A stretch of 64,000 nt of DNA from assembly GCA_963709395.1 (NCBI GenBank), contig CAVPWP010000020.1, forward strand, positions 62,001 to 126,000, read 5' to 3'. Every line of letters begins with the position of its first letter. The first letter of the stretch is position 1. A model generated the notes under the pieces. That model was not told the DNA's origin, ran no database searches, and saw only the letters and a list, made by a program, of their open reading frames with translations. Below are positions 17,906 to 26,683 of this stretch, piece after piece. The position numbers were made by a program, and so were the translations under genes. Source of the DNA: CAVPWP01 sp963709395 (GTDB lineage Bacteria; Pseudomonadota; Alphaproteobacteria; Rhodobacterales; Rhodobacteraceae).

Positions 17906-19029
17906 TGGACGCCATGCCGAAATGGGCGGATGTGGTGCTGATTCCGCTGATCAGCATCCTGATCGCCTTTGTCATTTCCGGCCTCGTGATCCTCGCGATC
18001 GGAGAGGACCCGATCGCGGCGCTGCGCCTCATGGTCGAAGGGTCGCTGATGTCGACCTATGGCTGGGGCTATACGCTCTACTATGCGACGAACTTCATGT
18101 TCACCGGACTGGCGTTCGCGGTGGCGTTCCACGCCGGTCTCTTCAACATCGGGGGCGAGGGGCAGGCCCTTCTGGGCGGGCTTGGCGTGGCCCTTGTCTG
18201 CCTGGCCCTGCCATGGCCGCACTGGACGCTCGCGCTGCCCGCCGCGATGATCGCGGGGGCCGTGTTCGGCGCGGCCTGGGCCGCGATCCCCGCCTATCTG
18301 CAGGCGTCGCGCGGAAGCCACATCGTGATCACCACGATCATGTTCAACCTCATCGGCGCGGCCGTGCTCAACTACATGCTGGTGAACGTGATGCGCCCGG
18401 CCGGCGCGATGGACCCGGCCTCGGCCCGGTTCCCCGAAGGGGCCAGCCTGCCGACGTTCCAGGACATGTTCTCGACCGCCGAGAACATCCTGTTCCGCGG
18501 CGCGCCGGCGAACGTCACCTTCTTCGTCGCGCTTGCGGCCTGCGTCGTGGTCTGGCTTCTGATCTGGCGTACGCGGCTGGGCTACGAGATCCGGGCCTTC
18601 GGTCAGTCGGCATCGGCCGCCGTCTATGCCGGAATCTCGCCCATGAAGATCACCATGGCCGCCATGCTGATTTCCGGCGCACTGGCCGGGCTGATGGCGA
18701 TCAACAACGTCATGGGCGAAGCCGAGCGCCTGGTCCTGAACGCGGTCGAGGGCGCGGGTTTCATCGGCATCGCGGTGGCGCTGATGGGCCGTTCGCATCC
18801 CTTCGGGGTCTTCCTGGCCGCGATCCTCTTCGGCTTTCTCTACCAGGGCGGGGCAGAGCTGAGCCTCTGGACGAACATTCCACGCGAACTGGTCGTCGTG
18901 ATCCAGGCGCTGGTGATCCTGTTCACCGGGGCGCTCGACAACATGGTGCGGATGCCGCTGGAAAAGATCTTCCTCGCCCTGCGCAAGCGCCCCGCCGCCG
19001 CGGGCGACGCGCCGAAGGCGGCGGAATGA
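17905..19029 (+). CDS. nucleoside ABC transporter permease 1
   Basis: A 374-residue inner-membrane permease of the BPD_transp_2 (LivH/NupP) family with about nine or ten hydrophobic segments. FHAGLFNIGGEGQALLGGL near residue 73 is the conserved permease motif of nucleoside ABC systems. ATG start overlapping the ATPase stop by 1 bp, with GGGGGAG about 6 bp upstream. It pairs with the permease encoded at 19043. Confidence 0.92.
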   Translation: MDAMPKWADVVLIPLISILIAFVISGLVILAIGEDPIAALRLMVEGSLMSTYGWGYTLYYATNFMFTGLAFAVAFHAGLFNIGGEGQALLGGLGVALVCLALPWPHWTLALPAAMIAGAVFGAAWAAIPAYLQASRGSHIVITTIMFNLIGAAVLNYMLVNVMRPAGAMDPASARFPEGASLPTFQDMFSTAENILFRGAPANVTFFVALAACVVVWLLIWRTRLGYEIRAFGQSASAAVYAGISPMKITMAAMLISGALAGLMAINNVMGEAERLVLNAVEGAGFIGIAVALMGRSHPFGVFLAAILFGFLYQGGAELSLWTNIPRELVVVIQALVILFTGALDNMVRMPLEKIFLALRKRPAAAGDAPKAAE

Positions 19030-19042
19030 GAGGGCGCGCGTG

Positions 19043-19991
19043 ATGGACTTCGCAACCCTCCTCCAGATCCTCGATTCCACCGTGCGGCTGGCGATTCCGC
19101 TGCTTTTCGCCTGCCTTGCCGGGCTTTATTCCGAGCGCGCGGGCATCTTCGACATCGGCCTCGAAGGCAAGATCCTGATGTCGGCGTTCTTTTCGGCCGC
19201 CTTTGCCTATCTGACGGGATCGGTCTGGATCGGCCTTCTGGCCGGGATCCTGTCGTCCATGGCGCTTTCTGGAATCCATGGTCTGGCGTCGATCACGTTC
19301 CGCGGCAACCAGTTGATCTCGGGGGTGGCGATCAATTTCCTTGCGGCGGGCCTGACGGTTCTGATCGCACAGGACTGGTTCAATCAGGGTGGCCGAACCC
19401 CCTCGCTGGAAGGGGCGGCGCGGTTCCAGCCGCTGACCCTGCCTTTCGCCGAGGCGCTGCGCGACGTGCCGATCTTCGGCCCGATCTACTACGAACTGAT
19501 CTCGGGCCATTCGATCCTTGTCTATGTCGGGTTCCTGACCGTACCGCTGACCTGGTACGTCCTCTTTCGCACCCGCTTCGGGCTGCGCCTGCGCGCGGTG
19601 GGCGAGAACCCGGGCGCGGTGGACACCGCCGGCATTTCGGTCGTGCGCATGCGCTACACCGCGGTGGCGATCTGCGGTATCCTCTGTGGCCTCTCCGGGG
19701 CCTACCTTGCCACCGGGCTGTCTGCGGGCTTCGTGAAGGACATGAGCGCAGGACGCGGCTTCATCGCGCTGGCCGCGCTGATCTTCGCCAAGTGGCGGCC
19801 CTGGTACGCGCTTTGGGCCTGCCTTCTCTTCGGTCTGCTCGAGGCGGTCGGGAACCGCTACCAGAACATCGAGGTTCTGGGCGTCACCCTGCCCGGACAG
19901 TTCATGCAGGCCCTGCCCTATATCCTGACCGTGGTCATCCTGGCCGGTTTCGTCGGCAAGGCGATCCCACCGCGCGCCGGCGGAGAGCCCT

Positions 19992-20008
<17 letters not shown>
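19043..20008 (+). CDS. nucleoside ABC transporter permease 2
   Basis: A 321-residue BPD_transp_2 family permease (NupQ/YufQ-like), the second membrane half of the importer. It carries the motif ERAGIFDIGLEGKILMSAF near residue 30, parallel to the motif in the first permease. About eight hydrophobic segments. The ATG at 19043 follows GTG at 19040, and either could start. The last 17 bp overlap the purine nucleoside phosphorylase gene, so uptake and phosphorolysis are coupled. Confidence 0.92.
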
Positions 20009-20795
<787 letters not shown>

Positions 20796-20881
20796 CGCTT
20801 TCGGGGGCGGTGGGTTTGACACCGGCAGCCGGACGCGTTCAGAAGGTCTAGGGCACGAATCCCCCAAGGACCCACCGTCGA

Positions 20882-21796
20882 ATGCAGATTTACCTGCCGA
20901 TCGCCGAAGTCAGCGTCAACGCGTTCCTTCTTCTGGGCCTTGGCGGCATCGTCGGGGTGTTGTCGGGCATGTTCGGTGTGGGCGGCGGGTTCCTGATGAC
21001 GCCGCTTTTGTTCTTCATCGGCATCCCGCCGGCCGTGGCGGTGGCGACAGAGGCCAACCAGATCGTCGCCTCGTCGTTCTCGGGCGTATTGGCGCATTTC
21101 CGGCGAAAGAGCGTCGATCTGAGGATGGGAACCGTTCTTCTGATCGGCGGCCTCATCGGCGCGGCCATCGGTGTGGTGATCTTCAACACCCTCCGGGCGG
21201 CCGGCCAGGTCGATCTTCTGATCCGCCTGAGCTACGTGGTTTTTCTGGGCGCGATCGGCGGGCTCATGTTTATCGAGAGCCTGAATGCCCTGCGCCGCAC
21301 GCGCGGCGGCAAGACCACGCCCACACGACGCAAGCACAACTGGGTCCACGCCCTGCCCTTCAAGATGAAGTTCCGCACGAGCGGCCTTTACATCTCGGTC
21401 ATTCCGCCGATCGTCGTGGGCGTTCTGGTCGGCATCCTTTCGGCCATCATGGGGGTCGGCGGCGGCTTCATCATGGTGCCCGCGATGATCTATCTTCTCG
21501 GCATGCCGACCAAGGTCGTGATCGGCACCTCGCTGTTCCAGATCATTTTCGTCACCGCCTTCACGACCCTGCTGCACGCCACGACCAACTACACGGTCGA
21601 CATGGTTCTGGCCGTCCTGCTGCTTCTGGGTGGGGTGATCGGGGCGCAGATCGGGACACGTCTTGGCGCCCGACTGCGGGCCGAGCAGTTGCGCATCCTG
21701 CTGTCGATGCTGGTGCTGGCGGTGTGCGGCAAGCTTGCCTTCGACCTTCTTGTGCAACCGGCCGAGCTTTATTCGCTGGGGACAGGGGGGCACTGA
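20882..21796 (+). CDS. sulfite exporter TauE/SafE family membrane protein
   Basis: A 304-residue membrane protein with two repeated halves. Each half carries the TauE motif: SGMFGVGGGFLMTP near residue 29 and SAIMGVGGGFIMVP near 197. About eight hydrophobic segments. The family exports sulfite, sulfoacetate or related organosulfur anions. The substrate here is unknown. The stop overlaps the next start (TGATG), pairing it with a TIGR02186 protein. Confidence 0.9.
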   Translation: MQIYLPIAEVSVNAFLLLGLGGIVGVLSGMFGVGGGFLMTPLLFFIGIPPAVAVATEANQIVASSFSGVLAHFRRKSVDLRMGTVLLIGGLIGAAIGVVIFNTLRAAGQVDLLIRLSYVVFLGAIGGLMFIESLNALRRTRGGKTTPTRRKHNWVHALPFKMKFRTSGLYISVIPPIVVGVLVGILSAIMGVGGGFIMVPAMIYLLGMPTKVVIGTSLFQIIFVTAFTTLLHATTNYTVDMVLAVLLLLGGVIGAQIGTRLGARLRAEQLRILLSMLVLAVCGKLAFDLLVQPAELYSLGTGGH

Positions 21797-22551
21797 TGCT
21801 TCGCGCGCTTGTCTTCCTGCTGCTTCTGACCGTGCCGGTCCAGGCCGAACAGGTGGTCGCGGGCCTGTCGCAGAACCGCGTGTCGATCAACACCAACTTC
21901 GACGGATCCGAGATCCTGATCTTCGGGGCCGTCAAGCGCGAGGCGGCAATCACCGACGACCCGCCGCTTGAGGTCATCGTCAGCGTGGCCGGACCATCGC
22001 GCCCGGTCGAGGTGCGTCGCAAGGACCGCCGCTTCGGGATCTGGGTGAACACCGACATGCTGCATGTAGACAGGGCGCCCACCTTCTATGCGGTCGCCAC
22101 TTCGGGGCCGTGGGAAGATGTGATCAGCTTCGAGGATGACTTCCGCTATCGCGTCTCGATCCCGCGGGCGATCCGGGCCGATGGCGCCCCCGGAGCGACC
22201 GATGCGAAGGCCAGCTTTACCGACGCGCTGATCCGCCTGCGCGAAGAGGAGGGGCTCTATCAGACCCTGATCGGCGAGGTGGAACTGACCGAGGCGACCC
22301 TGTTCCGCGCAACGATCGCCCTGCCCGCCAACCTGACCGAAGGCGATTACGTCACCCGGTTCCTTCTGACCCGCGGGGGCACCGTAATCGACGTCCAGGA
22401 AACCGTGATCTACGTCCAGAAGGTGGGACTGGAACGGTTCCTTTACAATCTCGCGCATCAACAGCCGCTGATCTATGGCCTGATGTCGCTGTTCATCGCC
22501 ATTGTCGCCGGCTGGGGCGCTTCGGCGGTCTTCCGGTATATGCGCGGCTAA
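21796..22551 (+). CDS. TIGR02186 family protein, exported with C-terminal membrane anchor
   Basis: A 251-residue protein of a conserved alphaproteobacterial family without known function. The N-terminus is a signal peptide (MLRALVFLLLLTVPVQAEQ, cleavage after QAE or QA). The mature part begins VVAGLSQNRVSINTNFDGSEI and is probably periplasmic. A single hydrophobic segment near residues 225-243 anchors it by the C-terminus. Overlap with the TauE/SafE gene by 1 bp says they are co-translated, and members of this family commonly sit beside TauE-like exporters. A periplasmic partner of the exporter is a fair guess but unproven. Confidence 0.85.
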   Translation: MLRALVFLLLLTVPVQAEQVVAGLSQNRVSINTNFDGSEILIFGAVKREAAITDDPPLEVIVSVAGPSRPVEVRRKDRRFGIWVNTDMLHVDRAPTFYAVATSGPWEDVISFEDDFRYRVSIPRAIRADGAPGATDAKASFTDALIRLREEEGLYQTLIGEVELTEATLFRATIALPANLTEGDYVTRFLLTRGGTVIDVQETVIYVQKVGLERFLYNLAHQQPLIYGLMSLFIAIVAGWGASAVFRYMRG

Positions 22552-23288
22552 CCGCGGCCGACGAAGGGCATCTTCGTCGCCATCACGGTCATGAACTGCA
22601 CGTTCGCTTCGGGTGGAAGCGACGCCATGTGCAGCACGGCAGCGGCGGCATGGGCGACGTCCATCGTCGGATTGGGGTCCCGCCCCTCGGCCACCGCGGT
22701 TTCATTCAACTTCTGGATCATGTCCGTCCCCGCATTGCCGATGTCGATCTGGCCGCAGGCGATGTCGAACGGCCGTCCATCCAGGCTGAGTGTCTTGGTC
22801 AGCCCCGTGATCGCGTGCTTGGTCGCGGTGTAGCAGACCGAGCCCGGCCGGGGCGCATGGGCCGAGATCGAGCCGTTGTTGATGATCCGGCCGCCCTGCG
22901 GGGACTGACGGCGCATCTGCGCGAAGGCCACGCGCGCCGCGTTGAACATGCCCGTCAGGTTGACGGCGAGCGACCGGTCCCAGTCGTCCGGGTCGATCTC
23001 GTCGATGAGACCGGCGGGGGTGAAGATGCCGGCGTTGTTGAAGAGCACGTCAAGCCGCCCCCAGCGGTCGGCCATCGCCCGGACCGCGACCTCGAGCTCG
23101 GCCCGGTGGGTGACATCGCCGGGCAGGACCATCGCGTCGCCCGCTGTGCCGGTCCCCTGCGCGATCTCGTGCAGCGGGTCCGCGCGGCGGGCGAACAGCC
23201 CGACCCGCCAGCCCGCCTCGAGCGCCTGCAGCGCCACCGACCGCCCTATGCCCGAGCTTGCCCCGGTGATCAGCATCGTTCCCGTCAT
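22548..23288 (-). CDS. SDR family NAD(P)-dependent oxidoreductase
   Basis: A 246-residue classical short-chain dehydrogenase. The cofactor motif TGASSGIG is at about residues 8-15, NNAG near 91, catalytic Ser in NNGSISA near 142, and Tyr-x-x-x-Lys in CYTATKHA near 156. The stretch CGQIDIGNAGTDM replaces the more usual PGxxxT loop. The substrate cannot be assigned. It overlaps the helicase gene upstream by 4 bp on the same strand, and overlaps the TIGR02186 gene end by 4 bp in convergent orientation. Confidence 0.88.
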   Translation of the reverse strand: MTGTMLITGASSGIGRSVALQALEAGWRVGLFARRADPLHEIAQGTGTAGDAMVLPGDVTHRAELEVAVRAMADRWGRLDVLFNNAGIFTPAGLIDEIDPDDWDRSLAVNLTGMFNAARVAFAQMRRQSPQGGRIINNGSISAHAPRPGSVCYTATKHAITGLTKTLSLDGRPFDIACGQIDIGNAGTDMIQKLNETAVAEGRDPNPTMDVAHAAAAVLHMASLPPEANVQFMTVMATKMPFVGRG

Positions 23289-24812
23289 GCCTCTTCCTCC
23301 CTCAGTTCCAGCGGCCGGGCCGCGGCCTTCAGATCAGCCGTGCCCAGAGCATCGACCGGCTTTTTCAGCCGGTTGCGAACCACCCAGCGCAATTCCGTTT
23401 CGGCCCGCGTGATGGCAACATAGGCAAGGCGTTTCCACAACGGGATCCCCGCCTCGATCCGGCCGGCGCGGCTGGCGGCCCAGAGATCGGGGGCGAAGAC
23501 CTGCACCCGTTCCCACTGCGAGCCTTGCGCCTTGTGGATCGTCACCGCCGCGCCGTGCAGAAAGACCGCCCCCATGTTGGCTGCATAAGGAATGAACGGG
23601 TCTTCCTCGTCAGGCTTCTCGATCTTGACGATCGACGCCGCCGAGACGCGCGGATCCTCGGCCCCCAGAACATGCAGGCGGGAAAACCCCGGGCGGCTGC
23701 CAGGACCGAGATAGATCACCTGTGCACCCTTGATCAGGCCACGCGCCTCGAGGTCGAGGCGTTTCTTGCGGTGCTTCAGCGGCAGCTCGATTCCGTCGCA
23801 GATCAGCGGTTCGCCGGGCAGAAGCGCGTCTTCGGGCGCTTTGTGGGCAGCACGAAAGGCATGGATCAGGCGGATGCGCATTGCGTTGCGCCAGACCAGG
23901 ACCGGACTGCGCGCCATGAGATCGGCGTCCACCGCTTCGGCCATCACGACACGATCGTCACGGCTGGCGTGATCCCGGATCAGCGCCTCGAAGGCTTCGA
24001 AGTCGAGGTCCGGGTCGGCCAAAGCATGGGCAAGGTCGAGGATGGGGTTCCCGGCCTCCTGCCGGTGGATGCGGTGCAGTTCGAGCTTGCGGGGCCCCGA
24101 GAGGTCGTCGAACACCATCGAGCCCGACTGGTTCACCGGGGCCAGCTGCGCGGGATCGCCGAACAAGGACGAGGCTGGGAAAGATCTCCTTGAGGTCCTC
24201 GAACTGGCGCGCATCGAGCATCGAGGCCTCGTCGACGAACCCGATATCCAGAGGCTCTTCGCGCCGTTTCCAGCCGGTGATGAAGTCCGACCCCCGCAGG
24301 CCTGCCGCCGCCAGCGCGCCGGGGATCGAGCGTACGGTCTTGTAGAAGGCCGCGGCACGGTCGAGGGCGGCATCCGTCAGCCCCTCGATCTGCGGCCGCT
24401 CTCCGCTGCCGGTCAGCCATTCGGCGATCTTCTCGTATTCGGGATGGTAGACGGGGGTGTAGAGGATGCGGTGGATCGTCGTCGCCGCGACCCCATGGTT
24501 GCGCAGCACGCTGGCCGCCTTGTTGGTGGGCGCGAGGATGGCGAGGGTCCGGCGATCCTTGCGCCGGCGGCCTTCGTAGTCGCCCGAGATCGTTTCGACC
24601 CCGGCATCGGTCAGCGCCGCGGCCAGTTTCGACAAGAGCATCGTCTTGCCCGACCCCGCCTTGCCGACGATGGCAAACACCCCCAGACCCGCAGCCCCCG
24701 GCGGGGTGAGGGTGCTTTCCTCGACATCAATGCCCGTGGCGCGCAGAGCTTCGCCAAGGGTGTCGAACGCTTCTGCCTGGTCTTCGGAGAACTGGTGGGC
24801 GGGCACGGTCAT
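23285..24812 (-). CDS. RecD-like ATP-dependent DNA helicase (frameshifted)
   Basis: Superfamily I helicase of the RecD2/exonuclease V alpha-like type (AAA_30 plus UvrD_C_2). Walker A is IVGKAGSGKTML near residue 50. Motif II is DIGFVDEASMLD near 198. Motif III is GDPAQLAPV near 221. C-terminal motifs are TIHKAQGSQWERV and YVAITRAETELRWV. The frame changes at 24161-24167: upstream frame reads DLKEIFPSLVL, downstream frame reads LFGDPAQLAP. One extra base in GTCCTTGTT (minus strand) explains it, and correction gives 508 residues. It is followed by the SDR gene with a 4-bp overlap. Confidence 0.87.
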
Positions 24813-24866
24813 TTCGCGAACCTACCGCCCGCACAGGGTCGGCGCCAGCAGGATCGAAGGGGGGAG

Positions 24867-25502
24867 TCAGGCCTGTCGGGCAAGCCGGATGTCGGGGCGA
24901 CCGAAGGCGCGCTCGAACCAGTGGCGCGACAGCTCGGCCGAGATGCCGGACCTGCGCGCGACACGGGCCTTCAGCACCGGGTCCGTTTCCCACAAGCCGA
25001 CACTGATCCGGTCCTGCCCTTCGCCGCGCGCGCCGACGATGATGGGCGCTGCCCCGATCATGCGATAGATGCGGACCATGCGCGCGTCGAAGACGCCGAC
25101 GAAATGGGCGATTCCGAACCCCTCCATGATTTCGCCGCCCGCCTGCATCAGGGCGGCCGAAACCCGCGCGCCGCCGCCGGGTGCAAGGCAGAACCGGGTG
25201 CATTCCCAGATCAGCGGACTTGCGATATGCACCCCATCGGTCAGATCGGCGAAGTGGTCGTTCACCATGGTCCGCCCCACGGTCGGCAGAAAGCGCATGG
25301 ACCCACCGTGGCGGCCTTCCGGCGTCTCCCAGATGACGTAGAGCGGGTTCAGCGCGTCGTAGTCGTCGCGTTCCTCGCCCCGCACGTCCACGCTCACCGC
25401 CCATCCCTGACGGCGGTGGAACTGGTCGGCGCGGTGGCGGAACATCTCTGCGGCAAGGTGCGGATAGGCGCCGACCTGGTCGGCGTAGAGATAGCGGATC
25501 AT
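24867..25502 (-). CDS. luxI: acyl-homoserine-lactone synthase (LuxI family)
   Basis: A 211-residue LuxI-type enzyme that makes acyl-homoserine lactone from S-adenosylmethionine and an acyl-carrier. The conserved set is visible: Arg and Phe in MFRHRADQFHRRQGW (about 21-34), acidic residues in ERDDYDALNP (about 44-53), GGSMRFLPT near 66, and WECTRFCLAPG near 99. The start at 25502 (MIRYLYADQV) follows a GGGGGAACC stretch. The longer open frame upstream crosses the predicted lux box. It lies downstream of luxR on the same strand, 93 bp apart. Confidence 0.94.
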   Translation of the reverse strand: MIRYLYADQVGAYPHLAAEMFRHRADQFHRRQGWAVSVDVRGEERDDYDALNPLYVIWETPEGRHGGSMRFLPTVGRTMVNDHFADLTDGVHIASPLIWECTRFCLAPGGGARVSAALMQAGGEIMEGFGIAHFVGVFDARMVRIYRMIGAAPIIVGARGEGQDRISVGLWETDPVLKARVARRSGISAELSRHWFERAFGRPDIRLARQA

Positions 25503-25533
25503 GGTTCCCCCGGTCGAAACGTGTCGCTGGACG

Positions 25534-25553
25534 TGTCCGGGGACCATCGGACA
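25534..25553. promoter_or_regulatory. candidate lux box upstream of luxI
   Basis: A 20-bp imperfect palindrome, TGTCCGGGGACCATCGGACA, with 7 of 10 matching positions per half and a perfect outer TGTCCG/CGGACA. Its size and position (centre about 41 bp before the luxI start codon, in the luxR-luxI gap) are those expected for a LuxR operator. The sequence itself does not match the Vibrio box. Confidence 0.5.
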
Positions 25554-25595
25554 GCATGGTAAACCGCAGGTTAGGGCAGCGCGCGGAACTTCGCG

Positions 25596-26315
25596 TCAGA
25601 TCACGATCAGACCCAGGGAAAGGGCGCGCGCAACGGCATGGGTTGTGTTCATCGCGCCCAGCTTGAACCGAGCGCTTTCGACGTAGACGCGCAGCGTGTG
25701 CTCGGAAATCGAAAGGGTATCAGCGGCTTGCGCACGGGAATACCCCAGCGCAAGGAAGGTCAGCGCCTCTGCTTCGCGCGGTGACAGGCTTTTCGCGCCG
25801 GCCCCCTGTGCGCCCTGCTCGAAATCGAGGGCTTTCTGGTTGAAGTAGTGCGCAATCAGCATCAGGTCGCGCATGTTGGTGCGGGTGAACGCCTCCCATG
25901 CCTCGTCCGAGCACGAATCGTTCGCCGTGAAGAGCGCGAACTGTCCGGCCGGTCCGCGCAGCGGAATCGAATATCCCTGATTGCCAAGGCCATGGTCCAT
26001 CGCCTCGGTCATGAGTTGTCGCGCCGCCTTGCTTGACCAGTCGAGCCGTTTCCACTCGACCGGATGAAACCTCTGGAAGCAGCCCTGGATGACCGGGTCG
26101 ATGCGCAGATAGCCCTGTCGGACATAGTGCTCGGCCCATTCCTGGGAATAAGTTCCCGCGCCGTATTGTTCTCCGTCGCTGTTGACCCAGTGATAGACGA
26201 CATGTGCGATGCCATAGTGGTCGCGCAGAGAGAACGTCAGCGATTGCAGGTCATCGCGGGTTGCCGCTGCGTCCATCCGCTCGAAGAAGGTGTCCAGCAT
26301 ACCCGGTATCGACAT
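25596..26315 (-). CDS. luxR: LuxR family autoinducer-binding transcriptional regulator
   Basis: About 239 residues, the normal LuxR length. The N-terminal autoinducer domain (about 20-150) includes IAHVVYHWVN, QEWAEHYVRQGYLRIDPV and GYSIPLRGPAGQFALFT. The C-terminal LuxR helix-turn-helix spans about 178-235 (LSPREAEALTFLALGYSRAQ then ISEHTLRVYVESARFKLGA). It senses the AHL made by the adjacent LuxI and probably controls luxI. The start at 26315 (MSIPGMLDTF) is chosen, but ATG 26300 is also possible. It overlaps the 3' end of a small upstream ORF in another frame. Confidence 0.92.
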   Translation of the reverse strand: MSIPGMLDTFFERMDAAATRDDLQSLTFSLRDHYGIAHVVYHWVNSDGEQYGAGTYSQEWAEHYVRQGYLRIDPVIQGCFQRFHPVEWKRLDWSSKAARQLMTEAMDHGLGNQGYSIPLRGPAGQFALFTANDSCSDEAWEAFTRTNMRDLMLIAHYFNQKALDFEQGAQGAGAKSLSPREAEALTFLALGYSRAQAADTLSISEHTLRVYVESARFKLGAMNTTHAVARALSLGLIVI

Positions 26316-26469
26316 GCGCCAATGACGGCGCAACCCCCTCGCCCGATGCGATCTCTGCCGCAGCGACGATCGAAAGATCGTCGATGCCATGCGCGAGCGC
26401 CGGAAGACCATTTTTCGTGGCGAAGGTCCTCAGGTCGGCCAAAACATCGAGTATCCACTCATTCGCCAT
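26251..26469 (-). CDS. small protein overlapping luxR start, function unknown
   Basis: A 72-residue ORF starting MANEWILDVLADLRTFATKN. An AGAGAG ribosome binding site lies about 8 bp before its ATG, better than anything in front of luxR. The first 45 residues look like a compact helical acidic protein. The last 25, which overlap luxR in another frame, look like random translation. Similar short ORFs sit beside luxR genes in other Rhodobacteraceae as far as I recall. It may be a leader gene coupling translation to luxR, or a small partner protein. Its offset to luxR is +1. Confidence 0.5.
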   Translation of the reverse strand: MANEWILDVLADLRTFATKNGLPALAHGIDDLSIVAAAEIASGEGVAPSLAHVDTGYAGHLLRADGRSGNPR

Positions 26470-26527
26470 TTCGAACTCTCTTTTCCAATGGTTAATGAAG
26501 TCTTAATACAACCATAGCATGTAGAAA

Positions 26528-26541
26528 AATTCCTCGGAATT
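26528..26541. promoter_or_regulatory. palindrome upstream of the luxR transcription unit
   Basis: AATTCC-TC-GGAATT is a perfect palindrome with a 2-bp centre, in an AT-rich stretch about 60-70 bp before the small ORF that precedes luxR. Its position suits an operator. Nothing identifies the binding protein. Confidence 0.3.
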
Positions 26542-26627
26542 CGCAGATTTCAACTCCCCCGATCCAGCGGGGCGGCCAGACTTAACTCCTTGATCCTGCA
26601 GTCGTGCTCTGGCCTTTCGGCAGGAAA

Positions 26628-26655
26628 CGGCCCAGTGCCTGAGGACACCGGGCCG
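26628..26655 (-). terminator. intrinsic terminator of ccr
   Basis: A 10-bp stem (CGGCCCGGTG with CACTGGGCCG on the transcribed strand, one G-T pair) and an 8-nt loop, followed by TTTCC. It lies 29 bp beyond the ccr stop codon and separates ccr from luxR. Confidence 0.6.
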
Positions 26656-26683
26656 CCGAGTTCCGCAGGAGGTTTGGAGACTG

